Source: Diprion similis
Lineage: Eukaryota > Arthropoda > Insecta > Hymenoptera > Diprionidae
Assembly (NCBI RefSeq): GCF_021155765.1
Contig: NC_060116.1
Location: 12,958,001-13,022,000, forward strand
DNA: 64,000 nt
Direction: 5' to 3'
The notes beneath the pieces are model-generated. The model had not been told where the DNA came from. It saw only the letters and a program-made list of their open reading frames with translations, and did no database searches. Made by a program: the position numbers and the translations under genes. The first letter of the stretch is position 1; every line of letters starts with the position of its first letter. Positions 1 through 11,983 of this stretch are shown here, piece after piece.

Positions 1-1410
1 AATAGTTACCGTTCGAACTGCGAGAAAATTGAAGAAAGTAAAAAAAGATATATAAGAATTAGATAAAGAAACGTTTCTCTTCTTTTCAAACCGTCATCTT
101 TAGCTGATAGAGGTAAACTGCGTGTAGAAAAATGACCAGTTCGCGTTCGTCGAGGCTTCCCGACTAAATTCCTGCACCCGATAATCGAATGGGGCGCGAA
201 CGAACGGTCTACGTATGAACATGAACCAACGGGGGCGGATCCATAGTTGTTATCTGTCTCTTCGTACGGCAACGATTGCAGTCGTTCCGAACATTTATTT
301 ACACATACAAGTGTACGTATGTATAAATACAGCACCATGCACACACACATGCGTTGCACACACGTTCATGCCTTATTCTAATCCAATGGCGCCGACGCGA
401 GAGGCTAGTTCAACTATTCCTAGTGCAGCACCGTAATCCCGTCTCAAGTACGCATACCTACATCGACGCGATATACAGAAATCTAGTAGGTATACACTTA
501 ATTGGTTAATCCGGAACGGATCGAGGTTCGCCACTTCCTCATACGCCCAGAATTCCATCGTTGCATGCTGCAGCGCGTAGGTATGCATTCGACAATTACC
601 GATGCATGGCATAACTTATTCCATACATGATCTTCGACTAAGGTGCCTGTATAAACTTTATTGAAAATATCAATTTCTTATAATTTTCATGTGTTTGTGT
701 GTGGGGCAAGTTGATTTTACGATTCTTCTTACTATCGACATTTGATTTATAGGAATTGATTAGTTTCAGTCGCGGTTTTTGGCGCAATAAAATTTGTACA
801 AACTACAGTAACAGAGAAACACAGTCGCTGTGTAAACTTTGCGCGTCATACAATCGTCGTATAGAGACAGGGAAACTTGGAGAATTGGATTATAGTTGTC
901 GAAGCCCTTCGCGTGTTATACCAACTCTTCTTATACCTATTCACGTGTCTGCGTATATGTATACAAACGCACTAACGTTATTAGCAAGCGGTTTTTGAAC
1001 CGCGGGAATAGATGCAGTCCTTATTGAAAATCGTAACTCGTTGCACATGTGAGAATTGAAATAATAAATGAAAGAAGAAATTTTACCGTATTATTTTAAG
1101 ACTCGTTTCAACATTTTTAGACGCACCTCTGAGAAACAAATGATACTACGGTACATTCTACGTGTGTATTTGAAAGAATCTTGTATAAACTCCGGATAAA
1201 GAAGATGAGAAAAAAATAATCAACTACCAATAAACCCGGGTTCGGTCTGAGACCTTTTATTTCTGTTTCTTCATTCTCGTCTAACGTCACACTTTCTGAC
1301 TCTGTTAACCCTAGATCGCACAGCGAGGTGACCTTTGTGATAGATATATTTCAACAATCTCAGATGAACTACAGATATCAACCAGAATACGATTAAGGAT
1401 GATTTGAATG
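1..1410. other. No gene recognised
   Basis: I see no convincing coding exon on either strand. The open frames present are short, have unremarkable codon use, and lack a good acceptor/donor pair in phase. The stretch is AT-rich with a few ACAC/ATGT runs. It may be intergenic, or part of an intron of the - strand gene whose exons lie at 2.0-2.2 kb and 6.4 kb. Confidence 0.5.
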
Positions 1411-1808
1411 TATATATACAGGCAGTCAGACGCAAGATTATCAGAGACATCTTTCAGGTGAATACAATCATCGACCTCCACTGCAGGTTCCCACTTTCTC
1501 TATAGTGGTAAGTCAAGCTCGCGCATCGGTGAGTGGTAAGTATAGAGAGCCGAGGAACGAAAGAAGGAAGGAACTCGGTACTCGGTAAGTAGGTGAAAAC
1601 CTGTATCGACTACGCGGTCGATAAGCCGTGCATTCAAGCTATTTCACATTCAGATACGTGTTACACACGTGCCATTAATAATAACCAGAAACCACGAGGG
1701 TGTCGAGTTGCACGTGCATGACTGACAAGCATTTCGTACTTAAAATCCAAGCTTTGAAACTCGCAGAGAATATAAATTTTCGAAATATTACTTCAGCCTT
1801 CGAGATCG
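1411..1808 (+). promoter_or_regulatory. Candidate promoter and non-coding leader exon(s) of the sugar transporter
   Basis: A TATATATA box at 1411-1418 is followed about 30 bases later by an initiator-like TCAGAG at 1440. Four consensus donor sites follow within 80 bases: GTAAGT at 1508, GTGAGT at 1529, GTAAGT at 1536 and GTAAGT at 1585. A fifth GTAAGT lies at 1809. There is no ATG between 1443 and 1584, as expected for a leader. The nearest good downstream + strand acceptor is at 3916-3917 (TTTCCAG), just before the transporter start codon. Splicing from 1808 would put stop codons before ATG 3978, so these exons would be untranslated. The sites are visible; their use is inferred. Confidence 0.35.
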
Positions 1809-1982
1809 GTAAGTACAATTTTATTATTCGGAAATGTATAAAAAAAAAAAACTCGTCTGCACTCCAACGTGATCAAGTAAATGTAACGTCTCGATGATGA
1901 TTCCTGGTCATATACTTGACGACAATCATCGTGGTACACATACCCGTAGAATTTGACAAAAGTAGGAAAAGTGTATACTAAC

Positions 1983-2184
1983 CGGTTCGTCGACGGGCTC
2001 ATCAAGCACCTCGAGGATGGGGTCAGACGCGGCGGAGATGACGTTGGGGTGCGCGTAGGACGCCCTTTGATTCGGGGGCGGTGGAGGTGGCGGCGACGAC
2101 GAGGGTGCCGGAGACACTGAGTGGCCCCGATGAGGCTCAGGGAATCCCACAACGCTGCTGCACCTCCTGGACTCGACTTCTGCG
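1983..2184 (-). CDS. Coding exon of an unrecognised - strand gene (proline-rich segment)
   Basis: On the - strand a strong acceptor (TTTTCTTCTTCAG) precedes an open frame that ends at a GTTAGT donor after codon CCG. The exon adds one base to a split codon plus 67 full codons and ends in phase 0. The product is low-complexity: a Ser/Pro stretch (SVSPAPSSS), seven consecutive prolines, then an acidic tail (LEVLDEPVDEP). GC content and codon choice are well above the surroundings. A weaker acceptor five bases further in would change the incoming phase. With the stronger acceptor, the exon joins in frame to the exon ending at 6382 (TG plus C gives Cys). The gene continues past the left edge. I do not recognise the protein; it is probably a disordered linker of a larger one. 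Confidence 0.5.
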
Positions 2185-3977
2185 CTGAAGAAGAAAACTT
2201 TTCTATAAGTATAATTAAACTCGCGAGAGTTTCCTTCCATTTTAATTAAATAACTAATTTAATGATCGTTAAGTTGGCGATTTTTTGGGTGAACAGTGAT
2301 CATTAACACCATAAAGACTCGAGGGAGGCTTTTTCCCCGCATGTAGTGTACATGCAATATCAAAAGGTGAAGCAAAGTTGATGATTTCTTGAACTGCTAG
2401 TTTCACGGTTTACCTGCAACAGAATGGTAGAACACGTGTCGAGAGACCAAGAAATGATCTGCGCCACGACGTCGATTCAGCTGATAGTATGTACCGAGTG
2501 TATACCAATGCTGCATAACATTTGTGTAGAATTTTGTTTTGTAGTTATAGTATAGCACTATTAAATCACTGTCGATTTACCGAAGTTGCACGTTTGAGTA
2601 CAAGTTGCACAGGCACTTTTTACTCGACACCATCAAACAAACTTACGATGAGCCCCTGCGAGTTAACCGTGTTTAATTACTTCTTCAGTGCGGCAGCGAT
2701 GACCAATCCTGACGAATCAGTTACCGTTCAGTATAAATCGAGGGGGGAGAAATCATCCTCGTATTCGTTATCAGTGTAATTGACTGAGAAAAGTGGGTGT
2801 CAAGATAATCAAAGACAAAGTTTGATGAGTAATTTGAACCACGAGTATTTGCAATATTTTAATTCATCGGGTTTGTTGTCTATCATCATTTTTAGAAGGT
2901 ACCAAGGAGTTGACATAATCCAACGCGTTATACTCGTAGCTGCGTCGAATCGCGGATGCGGTAACTCAATTGATGGAGTCAAATGTCAGTGTGTACGATG
3001 TATGTTTCCATTTGAACTTAACTACAGTTCGATGCAGGTTGTTCAAAGGGAGTATTATTTGAGAAAAGTGAAATATCTCATTTGCTTTTTCCCCTAAACA
3101 TCACACACATTCAAAGTCTGTGCAGACGTGGTATTTTTGCATCTTTGATGCATCGTATAAGTAATGCGTGCCTACTTATCATCATTGAGGTCAACCAGTG
3201 GACCTTAAATGTCGAAATATATCGTTAGACCTCGGGATTATCGATCGAGAGTCGAAAAAAGGAGCCTATTCATAAAGAGATGTCAGGACGCGTGACCACG
3301 TGACCGCCTGACCTTAGCACCACGCACCTCACTAGCTATTCATAGAACACAATCACTATAAATGTCTCTGTTAGACGAAAATATGATGAAAATTTGACGA
3401 AGTTATGCTTCGTCATTAACACAAACACAAAACTTGATAAGACATATGCTAATTTAATCGTCTTGGATAAGAAGTATGAATAGGTCATGGTTTTATCTTC
3501 TTGCCCGTTCGTTTTACGAGTATTTACTGCAAAATTTTGAATCAGGATATCTCGAGTATCAAATTAGTATATCATGCAATTTCTGATTCGGTTGAATTTC
3601 TGTGTTATTCCATAGCATGCAGATATTTGGATTTCGGTTACTTGGGCATTAACATTAAACTATTTTTATTTAGTTCCTTGCTTGAAGAGAAAAAAAAATC
3701 GATTAGTCAACGAACAGAGAACTCATTACAGGCTCCAGAAGTCGTGAGAAATTTTTTATTTTTGACACGACCCATGTACCATACATACGTAAGAGACAAC
3801 CTGTAAATAAAATCCTTTAGAGAAAAACGAAATGCATGACGCAAAAAACGATTGAAGAATAACGACCAAAATTCTGCAGACTAAATAAAATACTGTTCAA
3901 ACGGGCCTGATTTCCAGGATCCCCGAGACCCGAATTTGCTGTACAAACAAAGCGACGAAGTTAATAAGGAGGAAAAA
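2185..3977. other. Intron/intergenic stretch upstream of the transporter
   Basis: No supported coding exon lies here. Open frames at 2.5-3.1 kb and 3.5-3.8 kb have AT-rich, non-coding composition and no matching splice sites. The last 60 bases (from 3918, after the acceptor TTTCCAG) are the proximal transporter leader. They are open in frame with the transporter ATG for 20 codons, so an N-terminal extension from an upstream phase-0 exon cannot be excluded. Confidence 0.5.
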
Positions 3978-5590
3978 ATGATCGAAGAAGTCGAAGCGGT
4001 TGAGCAACTGCTAATACCTCAAAATCGAGTTTCGCCATCAACGAGTCTGAGAGAAGGTAGAAAACTGTACCAGTACATCGCAACGGGAGTAGGTCAGTTG
4101 ATCATGTAAAATATAAAAAAGATGATAGAAGAGTTAGCAGAAATATACATCTAACAATTCGATACGAATTTATATACCGTTCGCGAAAGTAATATAACCC
4201 GATGAAATAAATTTTCGAACATATATATATATATATAGCTGGACTGCCAGCACTCCAACTGGGCATCGTCCTCGGTTGGACATCACCAATGCTGCCTTAT
4301 CTGACCTCGAAGGATTCGTTCGTGGTCGTAAACGAGGATCAGAGTTCGTGGATAACATCGTTGGCGGCCATGGGTGCGTTCCTGGGTGCACTTCCGGCTG
4401 GTAAATTAGCAGACTACATAGGTCGTCGAAGGTCAATACTGACAGTTAGCATCCCATTCCTGGCCTCTTGGTTGATGATCATCCTAGCAAAGGACATATG
4501 GGGCATATACACGGGTAGATTGTTCGCCGGAATTGGTTGCGGATCGATTTGCGTGCTGTCGTTAATGTACGTCGGCGAGATAGCCGAGACCTCGGTAAGG
4601 GGTCCGTTGTCATCGTCCTTCGCGATCCTGATCGCCTGTGGCATTCTCTACGCATACGCAGCTGGCGCGATCCTGAGTTACCGAGCGTTCGCCGGTTCCT
4701 GCGGCCTCCTGATCCTCCTCTTCTTCGTCCTGTCGCCCTTTCTCACCGAGTCACCAACATGGCTGGTGCGCCAGGGTCGAAGAGTCGAGGCCAACGAGGC
4801 GCTGCTTAGACTGCGAGGACCTGACTTTGACACAAAATCGGAAGTAGCCTGTCTCCAGGTCCACCGGCAATCGAAGCATGGCGGAATCAGGGATTTGGTG
4901 GGAACGCGGGCGGGAAGAAAGGCGATGACGGCGTGTCTGGGTTTGATGTTCTTCCAACAGTTGTCCGGCATCGATGCTGTCCTCTCTTACACCGTCCTGA
5001 TATTCCAAATGGCCGGCAGTTCGATCGAGCCGTTTATAGCCACAGTTGTCATCGGGATCGTCGAGGTCGTCATGTCCGTTTTAGTCGCGGTTATAATCGA
5101 CAGAGTCGGTCGAAGACCGTTGCTAATTGTCTCGGCGGCCATGATGGCGATCAGCCTCGCCACCCTCGGTTACTACTTTAAGATGAAGAGCTCCGGGACC
5201 GACGTAACTGGTGTCGGATGGATACCGCTGGTCTCCTTGACCCTCTACGTCGTAATGTTCTCCGTCGGTTACGGATCCATACCTTGGACGATGATCAGCG
5301 AGCTTTTTCCCCCTGAAACAAAGGGTGCGGCGAGCAGTATTTCCCTTTGCGTTAACTGGGCTCTGGTATTCGTCGTCACGAAACTTTTTCCTACGATGAT
5401 GACCCGTCTCGGCGAAAGTATGACCTTCTGGATATTCGGCACTTTCATGGCGCTCGCTAGTGTATTTTCTATCCTGTTCGTTCCTGAGACCAAGGGAAAG
5501 TCCCTGGAGGAAATTCAGAGGAAACTGGAGAAAGGACGTGGCAGGATTTCTCATCCTGATCTTGACGTTAATATGGGAGTGAACGTGTGA
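3978..5590 (+). CDS. Facilitated trehalose/sugar transporter, Tret1-like (MFS)
   Basis: Two coding exons (3978-4092 and 4239-5590) join in phase to give 488 residues, normal for insect Tret1-like facilitators. These plasma-membrane proteins of the major facilitator superfamily sugar-porter family move trehalose or glucose down a gradient. Visible family signatures are GRRRS at residues 100-104 (loop 2-3), GRLFAG near 131, ESPTWL at 209-214, QQLSG at 278-282, DRVGRRP at 326-332, GSIPW at 384-388 and PETKGKS at 454-460. The rest is the usual run of about twelve hydrophobic helices. The exon junction falls in the conserved segment where ATGV joins AGLPALQLG. The chosen ATG has an A-rich context (GGAAAAAATG). 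The gene appears nested, on the opposite strand, in an intron between the 2.1-kb and 6.4-kb - strand exons. The family is certain; the substrate and exact paralogue are not. Confidence 0.93.
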
Positions 5591-6381
5591 TATTGGATTT
5601 GTCGAAGGAGAATTAGATCGAGGTGGATTGAAATGATTACGACGGACACGAATGAGATTGTCAATCCTGTCGATATCACGCCGACGTGCTATTCGATACT
5701 TCCTTAGTCTATGTAATCCAATTAAAATTAGGTAAAAACCCAAGAGTATAGACTTGATGTTTATAAATATAGACAATTAGCCGTTATCTTTCATAATTTT
5801 CGTATAATAGCGCAACAAAATGTTCAAGCAACAATGAATGTTATAACAAATTAAATATTTTCTTCATATTCTGATCTTTAGTTTTATAATTCAGCATATT
5901 ACAAACAAGATATGTACAACCACAGAAGAATACACGTATTAATGATACTAAATAATCCGCCGCTTAAAGAGAGTGAGAAAATATGAAACAAAACAACCGT
6001 CGATGGTGCAGTAAATTCCAGGGCGCGATAATAAATTGGCGTATATGTAGACGTAATTGAGTTAGGTACCTACAAGTCGGTGAGCGGTTTAGAAGTGTTT
6101 CTCCTAAGGCTTTGCAGGGGATGCAGTACGACACTACCTTGTTGGAAAACAAACCGTGACACATGCAAAAAGGCTTAACTGTACAACCCTTCGATAATTT
6201 TATCACAATATTTCGTCAAGCATTTTTCTTCTCTAGCCTCTATTCTCTTTCTTTCAGCAGAAAACCAATCACCTATTCGCAAATTCGCAAAATAAAATGA
6301 TCGACTGTAGAGAATCGCACCCAAGCCAAACGGCTATAAGCATTTCACCAGCACGTTACACGCGAGGATTTTAAAACTCAC
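5591..6381. other. Transporter 3' flank
   Basis: AT-rich sequence after the transporter stop, with no supported exon. An AATAAA at about 6291 is a possible polyadenylation signal for the + strand transcript. The stretch also forms part of the presumed intron between the 6.4-kb and 2.1-kb - strand exons. Confidence 0.4.
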
Positions 6382-6662
6382 CAAAGGGTATGACACGAAG
6401 ATTGGGGCGATTGCGAGGTCGAGGGTGGTCCCCTGGGTCTCGGTGGGCCAAGGCAGTACAGGGCGTTCAAAGGCACGAAGTAACCCAGCTGGGCAGGAAG
6501 TGGCAGAGTGTTGTAACCGGCGTAGAAACAGCGCTGGGTATCATTGGTGTACATCTTGGTCTTCTCAAGGACGAAGAGCACCTTATCAAGGCAATATGAC
6601 TTTCCTTCGCCTCCGGCAATAAATGCATGCACCTCTCGCACTTCGTGTGTCAAATTCGTTTG
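6382..6662 (-). CDS. Coding exon of an unrecognised - strand gene
   Basis: The - strand frame has markedly coding-like codon choice (many third-position C/G) and ends at a GTGAGT donor in phase 2 (last whole codon CTT, then TG). The 5' limit is uncertain. The frame is open from about 6662; possible acceptors (for example GCCGGAG near 6620) are weak, and an internal ATG (MYTNDTQ) could be a start. Recognisable stretches are LFVLEKTK, CFYAGYNTLP and LGYFVPLNALYCLG, then a Pro/Ser-rich end. The donor phase fits the exon at 1983-2184, making Cys at the junction. None of the candidate acceptors gives the phase needed to follow the CARD exon at 16.7 kb directly, so either another exon intervenes or the genes are separate. 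I do not recognise the family. Confidence 0.5.
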
Positions 6663-8180
6663 CAGTTATTTAGAATGTGTTTCGATCAATTTATTCTACA
6701 AAACGCCAACACTGGTTACCGGCAAACTATAGATCTTCAAAACTTTGGCCACCAATCCTGTATTTTCATCGTTAAAACATCTTCGAACTATGACTGTGAC
6801 ACGTTCGTATAAGAACATGATCGATTTTCCACGTTCCTTTCTCGACTTTTCGACACTTCAATTAATCGTCAGAATTGAGGAAATAGATCGAGAAATGAGT
6901 TGACGTAAGATTCAGGAAAAATAAATTACAAAATTTCATCGCAACTGACAAAACGTGCTGACACGCGTTTCTCTATTACCGCACGCGTTGTGACTATCGG
7001 CTATAACAATTACGGATGTCGGTCTAAACGATTTCACGACTGGTCGGTCGTCTCGTGATCTTTTTTCGACACGGATACGTACGTACGTATCTATAGTATG
7101 AGTATGCAAGTACATACCAATACACACTCAAGCCGCGTCAGCGATAGAGATCGACTGAATAAACGAACTGGAGATAGGAACGGTGTCTAGAGGCCCAAAT
7201 AAATTTCTATCACCACGCTAAGGAATGATGACCCGTGATACACTGTGTTTGAAGGGTTTTCAACTATTTGTTATAATACGGCTAAGAATAGATGTGTCAT
7301 ATACCCATATATGTATGTATATATGCGTGTGAGTGTGTGTGTACAGGATGAAATAATAAATGGAAAGCGTGACGCGTACTGTAAACAGAGCCGATAGTTT
7401 CTCATACCGGAAATTTATTATTATACGTAAACACGAAACGACAATCGACCCAAACTGTTATCAATATGACGATGAAAAATAAGAATTATTCATAATCGAT
7501 TCAGGGAAAAAGATTTTAGGTGTATGTGAACCAGAATTTATTGCAACGTGTTATACGAGCCATCTATAAAAGTCGCGATGTACAAACAAGCGTTTAGCAT
7601 GTTCCAAAGCACGACGGTCACTTAATAATTGGTGCGAAAAGGGCCAGCTGGAGAATAAACAAGCGAATTAGTTACCTCGAGGGTTTAAAAACCCCTCTTC
7701 GGTCGTTCTCTTCTCGTTATTATAGGGGGATTAAAATTAAACACGTAAATCACACCGCTTGCTGTCTAATTGTAAATTTATATACATTGAATTGATCGCT
7801 CCTCAAATTGTCCATAATTAAAGAAAGTCAAACTATAACAAAGGTGATAATTAAATCGGTATCAATTATACTAATACCTGTAATATGAAACCGAATAAAA
7901 GTTCTACATCTTAGAAGTGATTAGATATTCGTTCGAAGATTAGAGCAAGAATTTTCCACTCGGAAATGTCTAAAATATTTTATAATTATTACAGATTACT
8001 GTGTACTTGGAACTATGCAGGCAATTATTTAAACAAATATTAACTAAGCATGACTAAAGCGTACAGCAAAACTGACCCGCAGACGAACCGATAATACAAT
8101 GGTGAATTAAAAAAAATGCAGAATAAAAAAAGCGAAAACTGGGATATCGATATAAAAAATTAGAAAAGTTAAGCACAGTG
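6663..8180. other. No gene recognised
   Basis: AT-rich non-coding sequence with short GTGT/ATGT runs near 7.3 kb. I see no exon with both a good frame and splice sites. Confidence 0.5.
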
Positions 8181-8189
8181 GGAATAAAT

Positions 8190-8700
8190 TATCGCCGAAT
8201 GAGGATGGCGCGAAATTCTCGAGGCACCGCGAAGCTAGTGTCGCGATTCTGTGCTAAGGCGTCGCGACGACTGAACCCGAGGACGACGACACATACAACA
8301 CGGGAAAACGTACGGAACTGCAGCAGCAGTAGCAGACGACAAACGGAGTAAGTGAGTGAGTGAGTGAGAATAAGCGCGGAAGAAACGACGCGCGGGCGCC
8401 GCGGGCTGCCGACGCTTCTCAAAATAACGAGGGTGTCACAGCAGCAACAGAGTCGGTAGCTGCAGCCGTCGCCTCCAAAGTTTTGAGGAGATGCTGAGGA
8501 GCCGAGCTGGACCGGAGTTGGTATAATCAAGACGACGACGCCGTGCGCCGCACTCTACTTTCCATGTAGAAGAGTTGAACACTGGACTGCAGAGCGGAGA
8601 AGAGACGCCGAGCGTCCCTCTGCATCAGCGTTGTTAACGCGGCTATGCGACGTCGCGACGCATAGCGATGCATAGATTACAGATATATATTATATCTCTG
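8190..8700. promoter_or_regulatory. GC-rich, CpG-rich promoter-like island
   Basis: About 500 bases are sharply richer in G+C and CpG than the flanks. The stretch contains CAG-type runs, a GTGAGTGAGTGAGTGAG tract that includes consensus + strand donor sites near 8353, and an inverted repeat GCTATGCG/CGCATAGC (8642-8649 and 8659-8666). The only sizeable open frame (- strand, 8189-8530) reads like a leader, not a protein. It could be the start region of the small + strand gene at 11.8 kb, of the - strand gene with exons at 6.4 and 2.1 kb, or of both. The composition is observed; the role is inferred. Confidence 0.4.
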
Positions 8701-11700
8701 GGACTTTAATAGCGGCGTAGGTATGTATATATCCGACTCATCGCGTCTTTTGAATTTTAGTCGGTGCAGTTTTGAACTGGAAAATGCAATGGGAATCGAA
8801 TTGTCGTGGTTGACGCACTTTTTGCAATCTAAGATGCCCTGAATGATTAATAAAATTTATATACGTACTTTTAAATTATATATATATATATATAGTAGAG
8901 AACGGTCGAATGATAAATTCGATATTTTTGCATTAGGATTTAATTTTTTTTTCTTCTATTACTTTTCGATTTGAATATAAAACATAATTTTCGCAGAATA
9001 AATATCAAATCCCAGTTCCAAAGTTCCAAAAAAACACAGAATCCTGACTCAATCTCGGTCAACTTGAAGTATATAATATAATCTATTAGTCAGTTATAAA
9101 AATTGAAAACTTCCGAATTCGAGGAAGAACGAATGAAGTAAGAGATAATTTCGAAAGAACAAGGCATCGGGATTCGGATCCGTGAACAGTATTGAGAGAC
9201 AGGCGTTTAAGGCTATACAAATGCGGTGGGGTATATATCTATAGATAGACCAAGGTGCATAGACGTATAACGTTTCGTGTTTCTACTCCAGTCGATTAGT
9301 CGAAAGCCTATCCATCTCAAACTGTACACCAAGGCATCCTCTAGCTAAGCACAAATGATGAATTACAACCAGCTGTATATATGTAGTTTTAAAAGACGCC
9401 CGCATTGACGAGAAAGCAAGGATCACAAACTTGGCGCAGCATGCATGCGGGATGTCTTAAAATGATTCAAATTTTCAGAACATTTGTTACATCAATTCAA
9501 AGGTTCTTGACGGTTTGTCTGCATTGCAGTCTCGTTATTTTGCTTTCGGGTATATTTATACCGAGATATTCCTAGGGATGAATCTTTTTTCTTTCGTCTT
9601 CTTCTTTTATCGAACTTGTAAATTTTTTATACGCACTTTCTCAATTTTTGCGGTACCTACGTATCTCATATTAACGAGTAAAATATACAAATTTAGAACT
9701 TTTTTTCTCGGTTTGATTTTTCAACGGAAAATCATCATCGTTTTCTTTTTCATATTCGATAATTTTAGCCCAATCTTGCATAAATATTCACCTTTATCGT
9801 TCTACATTTACAAATGCCATGCATGACATATTGATCTTTTCAAAATAGGTCAATTTAAACGGGATTCCGCGGTAGGTAAGTATAACGATTTCCAAGAATT
9901 ATATGGTATACTGTGTCGATTTGTGCCCGTGAGTTTCTCAATGAGCCTCTCTACACACCCATATAATAATACCTACGCGTACACAAGCTTGAGATTCCAG
10001 CAGCAGCAACTTGTTCCTATCCTGCATGGTCACCGTTTGTGTACTGGTTTAGTTAGTTAAACGTCATTCCTTGAATTCCCCCATAAGGATTCTTGACGAG
10101 ACGTTATAGGGAAGGAAAACGGAGCAAGATTTTTCCATCTCTTCTTCTCTCGGTGTCCTTTTGTTCTGTATTAATTGTTTGTAAATTTCATACCAGAATT
10201 TAATGTATTAAAGCAAAAATTAAAAGTATGTTCATCTGGTAAAATATCTGGTAAAATTCTTACGAATTATAAGATAATATATATATTATTGACGTACAAA
10301 GTACATCGCCGGTTACAAGAAAAAAACAAACTTAGAAGAGATAAAAACATTTTCTCGTTCTCCTACAGCAACAAACTGCCCGTAAACATTATTACCCGGA
10401 TAAAACAATTTTAGGACTGCGACATAAGTTGGAGAGGCAACTTTATAGAAGAAGATTCATTGTCAGTATACGTCGTTCGTTTTGAAATCATACCGATATA
10501 TAACAATACCCGGTATATTATACAACCTCATTCCAAAAGGGGAAGTTTAATTGACGAGATATGCTGCGGGAAGTTTGTCGACGTGCGGAAAGAACGGGAG
10601 AGATTTTATCTTAATTTTCCACAGAATCGTATCGTGAATCAGCAGTCGTGTTTCAATTAATTTAATTAAAAAATAACAACCCATGAAATTTGTGCTCGGG
10701 TTTAATTTTCATTAACAACAATAAGTATAACGAATGCACGAATCGGTTGGAAAAAAAAGTTGATTAATAAATTTCAACTCCGAAAAGTTTCTTAAACGTA
10801 TTTCGAGAAGCGGACACGAAGGATAAAACCCTTCTACTTTGCGTAATATGTTTGTAAGCTTTTAACATCCAGTGCAAATATCTATCTATATTCACCCTCG
10901 ACAACAGCTCAGTCTAAAGCAAATATTATAGAGATATTTCCCTTCCTCGTAATATACTCATAGCTTGCACAGTCACGTAGCACTCTCTCTTTCGATCTCT
11001 CTTACTCGTTCTCCATTTCTCTCTTTCCCTCTCGCTACTCGCTGGTGTGCGTCCGCAATAATTCTACTGCAGGCAGGGTGTGATTCTTGATGTTTTTAAT
11101 CGGATAATCCGGGATTGTTCCGACCTAGTCCAACGTCATCATCCGATAAAACGTAACTAGCAGACTTAATCTGACCGACGGTTCGAAATAAAAAGAAATA
11201 AAAAGATAGGATCAGAATATATTCAGCTAAGTGTTCCCGAATACCTTTACCATTGAACACGTATTGCGAGTAAATCTTGATTTTCTGTTCCATATTTATT
11301 ATGTTTATTATAAAAAAGAATCCACAATTCCCTCCTTTTTCAGAATGTATTCGATCATTTGAAAAAGAAGTGGCATCCTGAACTCAGACTACACGCACGC
11401 CGTTCCTGTCGAGCGGGTAAGATCAGCTAGGCGTAATTACGCGTACCTAATGATATGCAACCGATGTAGCGCATGCGGCGAGTGAGGTTGCATGGCCTAA
11501 GGCGTTATTGGTTATAAAGGTAACGTGTAGCAAAATCGAAAAATTGAAAGAAAAACGTGTAAGCACCGATTAAAAATCACATATATCAATGACAGCGAAA
11601 GATGGAGAAAGTTATAATTGAGTTTATCCAGTTTTCTGGTGATCATCTTGATAATAATCAAAATCACTTCAAAATCAAAGTTGAAATTATTTCACACGCA

Positions 11701-11786
11701 AGACAGCGAATGCATTTTATTTTTGCAAAGAATCGACGGGACTCGCGATGTATAATGAAGAGAAAAAGAAATCTTTACTGACCCAG
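8701..11786. other. No gene recognised
   Basis: Mostly AT-rich and non-coding. A perfect + strand donor (GTAAGTAT) at about 9875 follows a 27-base segment after a TCAAAATAG acceptor-like site. That segment is open in the phase needed to join the exon at 11787, but it is too short to call. Open frames at 9.5-9.8 kb and 10.2-10.7 kb are hydrophobic or AT-biased and look random. Confidence 0.45.
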
Positions 11787-11788
11787 AA

Positions 11789-11983
11789 ATGGCTCGAACG
11801 GCCCCTAAGGGAATAGCTCCGTTTTACCGGGATACTTGGACCGGTCCCGTTCTACCTCCAGCCTTTGGTAAGCTTCTCCCTTTACACCGTCGTTTTATAG
11901 TATTATAAGTGTAAGATTTCTCAGGTACAAAACAGCGGCCTACAGAGGCCAACGTCCTCGCCAATGTTAAGAAGCAGATGTAG
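11789..11983 (+). CDS. Small predicted protein, 45 residues, two exons
   Basis: Exon 11789-11867 and exon 11925-11983 are separated by a 57-base intron with a GTAAGC donor and a TTTCTCAG acceptor. The split codon (G|GT) restores the frame to a TAG stop. Codon choice is strongly coding-like (GCC, AAC, GTC, CTC, AAG, CAG). The peptide begins MARTAPKGIAPFY, contains WTGPVLPPAFG, and ends NVLANVKKQM. It is basic and hydrophilic, with no signal peptide or membrane segment. An in-frame TGA lies upstream at 11756. However, an acceptor-like CCCAG just before the ATG (11783-11786) means the ATG may sit in a second or internal exon, and the protein could be longer at its N terminus. I do not recognise the family. 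It may be a micropeptide gene or a terminal part of an alternatively spliced gene. Confidence 0.55.

Noticed and set aside
8189..8530. 113-codon - strand frame in the GC-rich island
   Set aside because: It is explained by high GC content; Ser/Arg/Leu-rich, with no acceptor or donor in phase. Treated as promoter or leader sequence.
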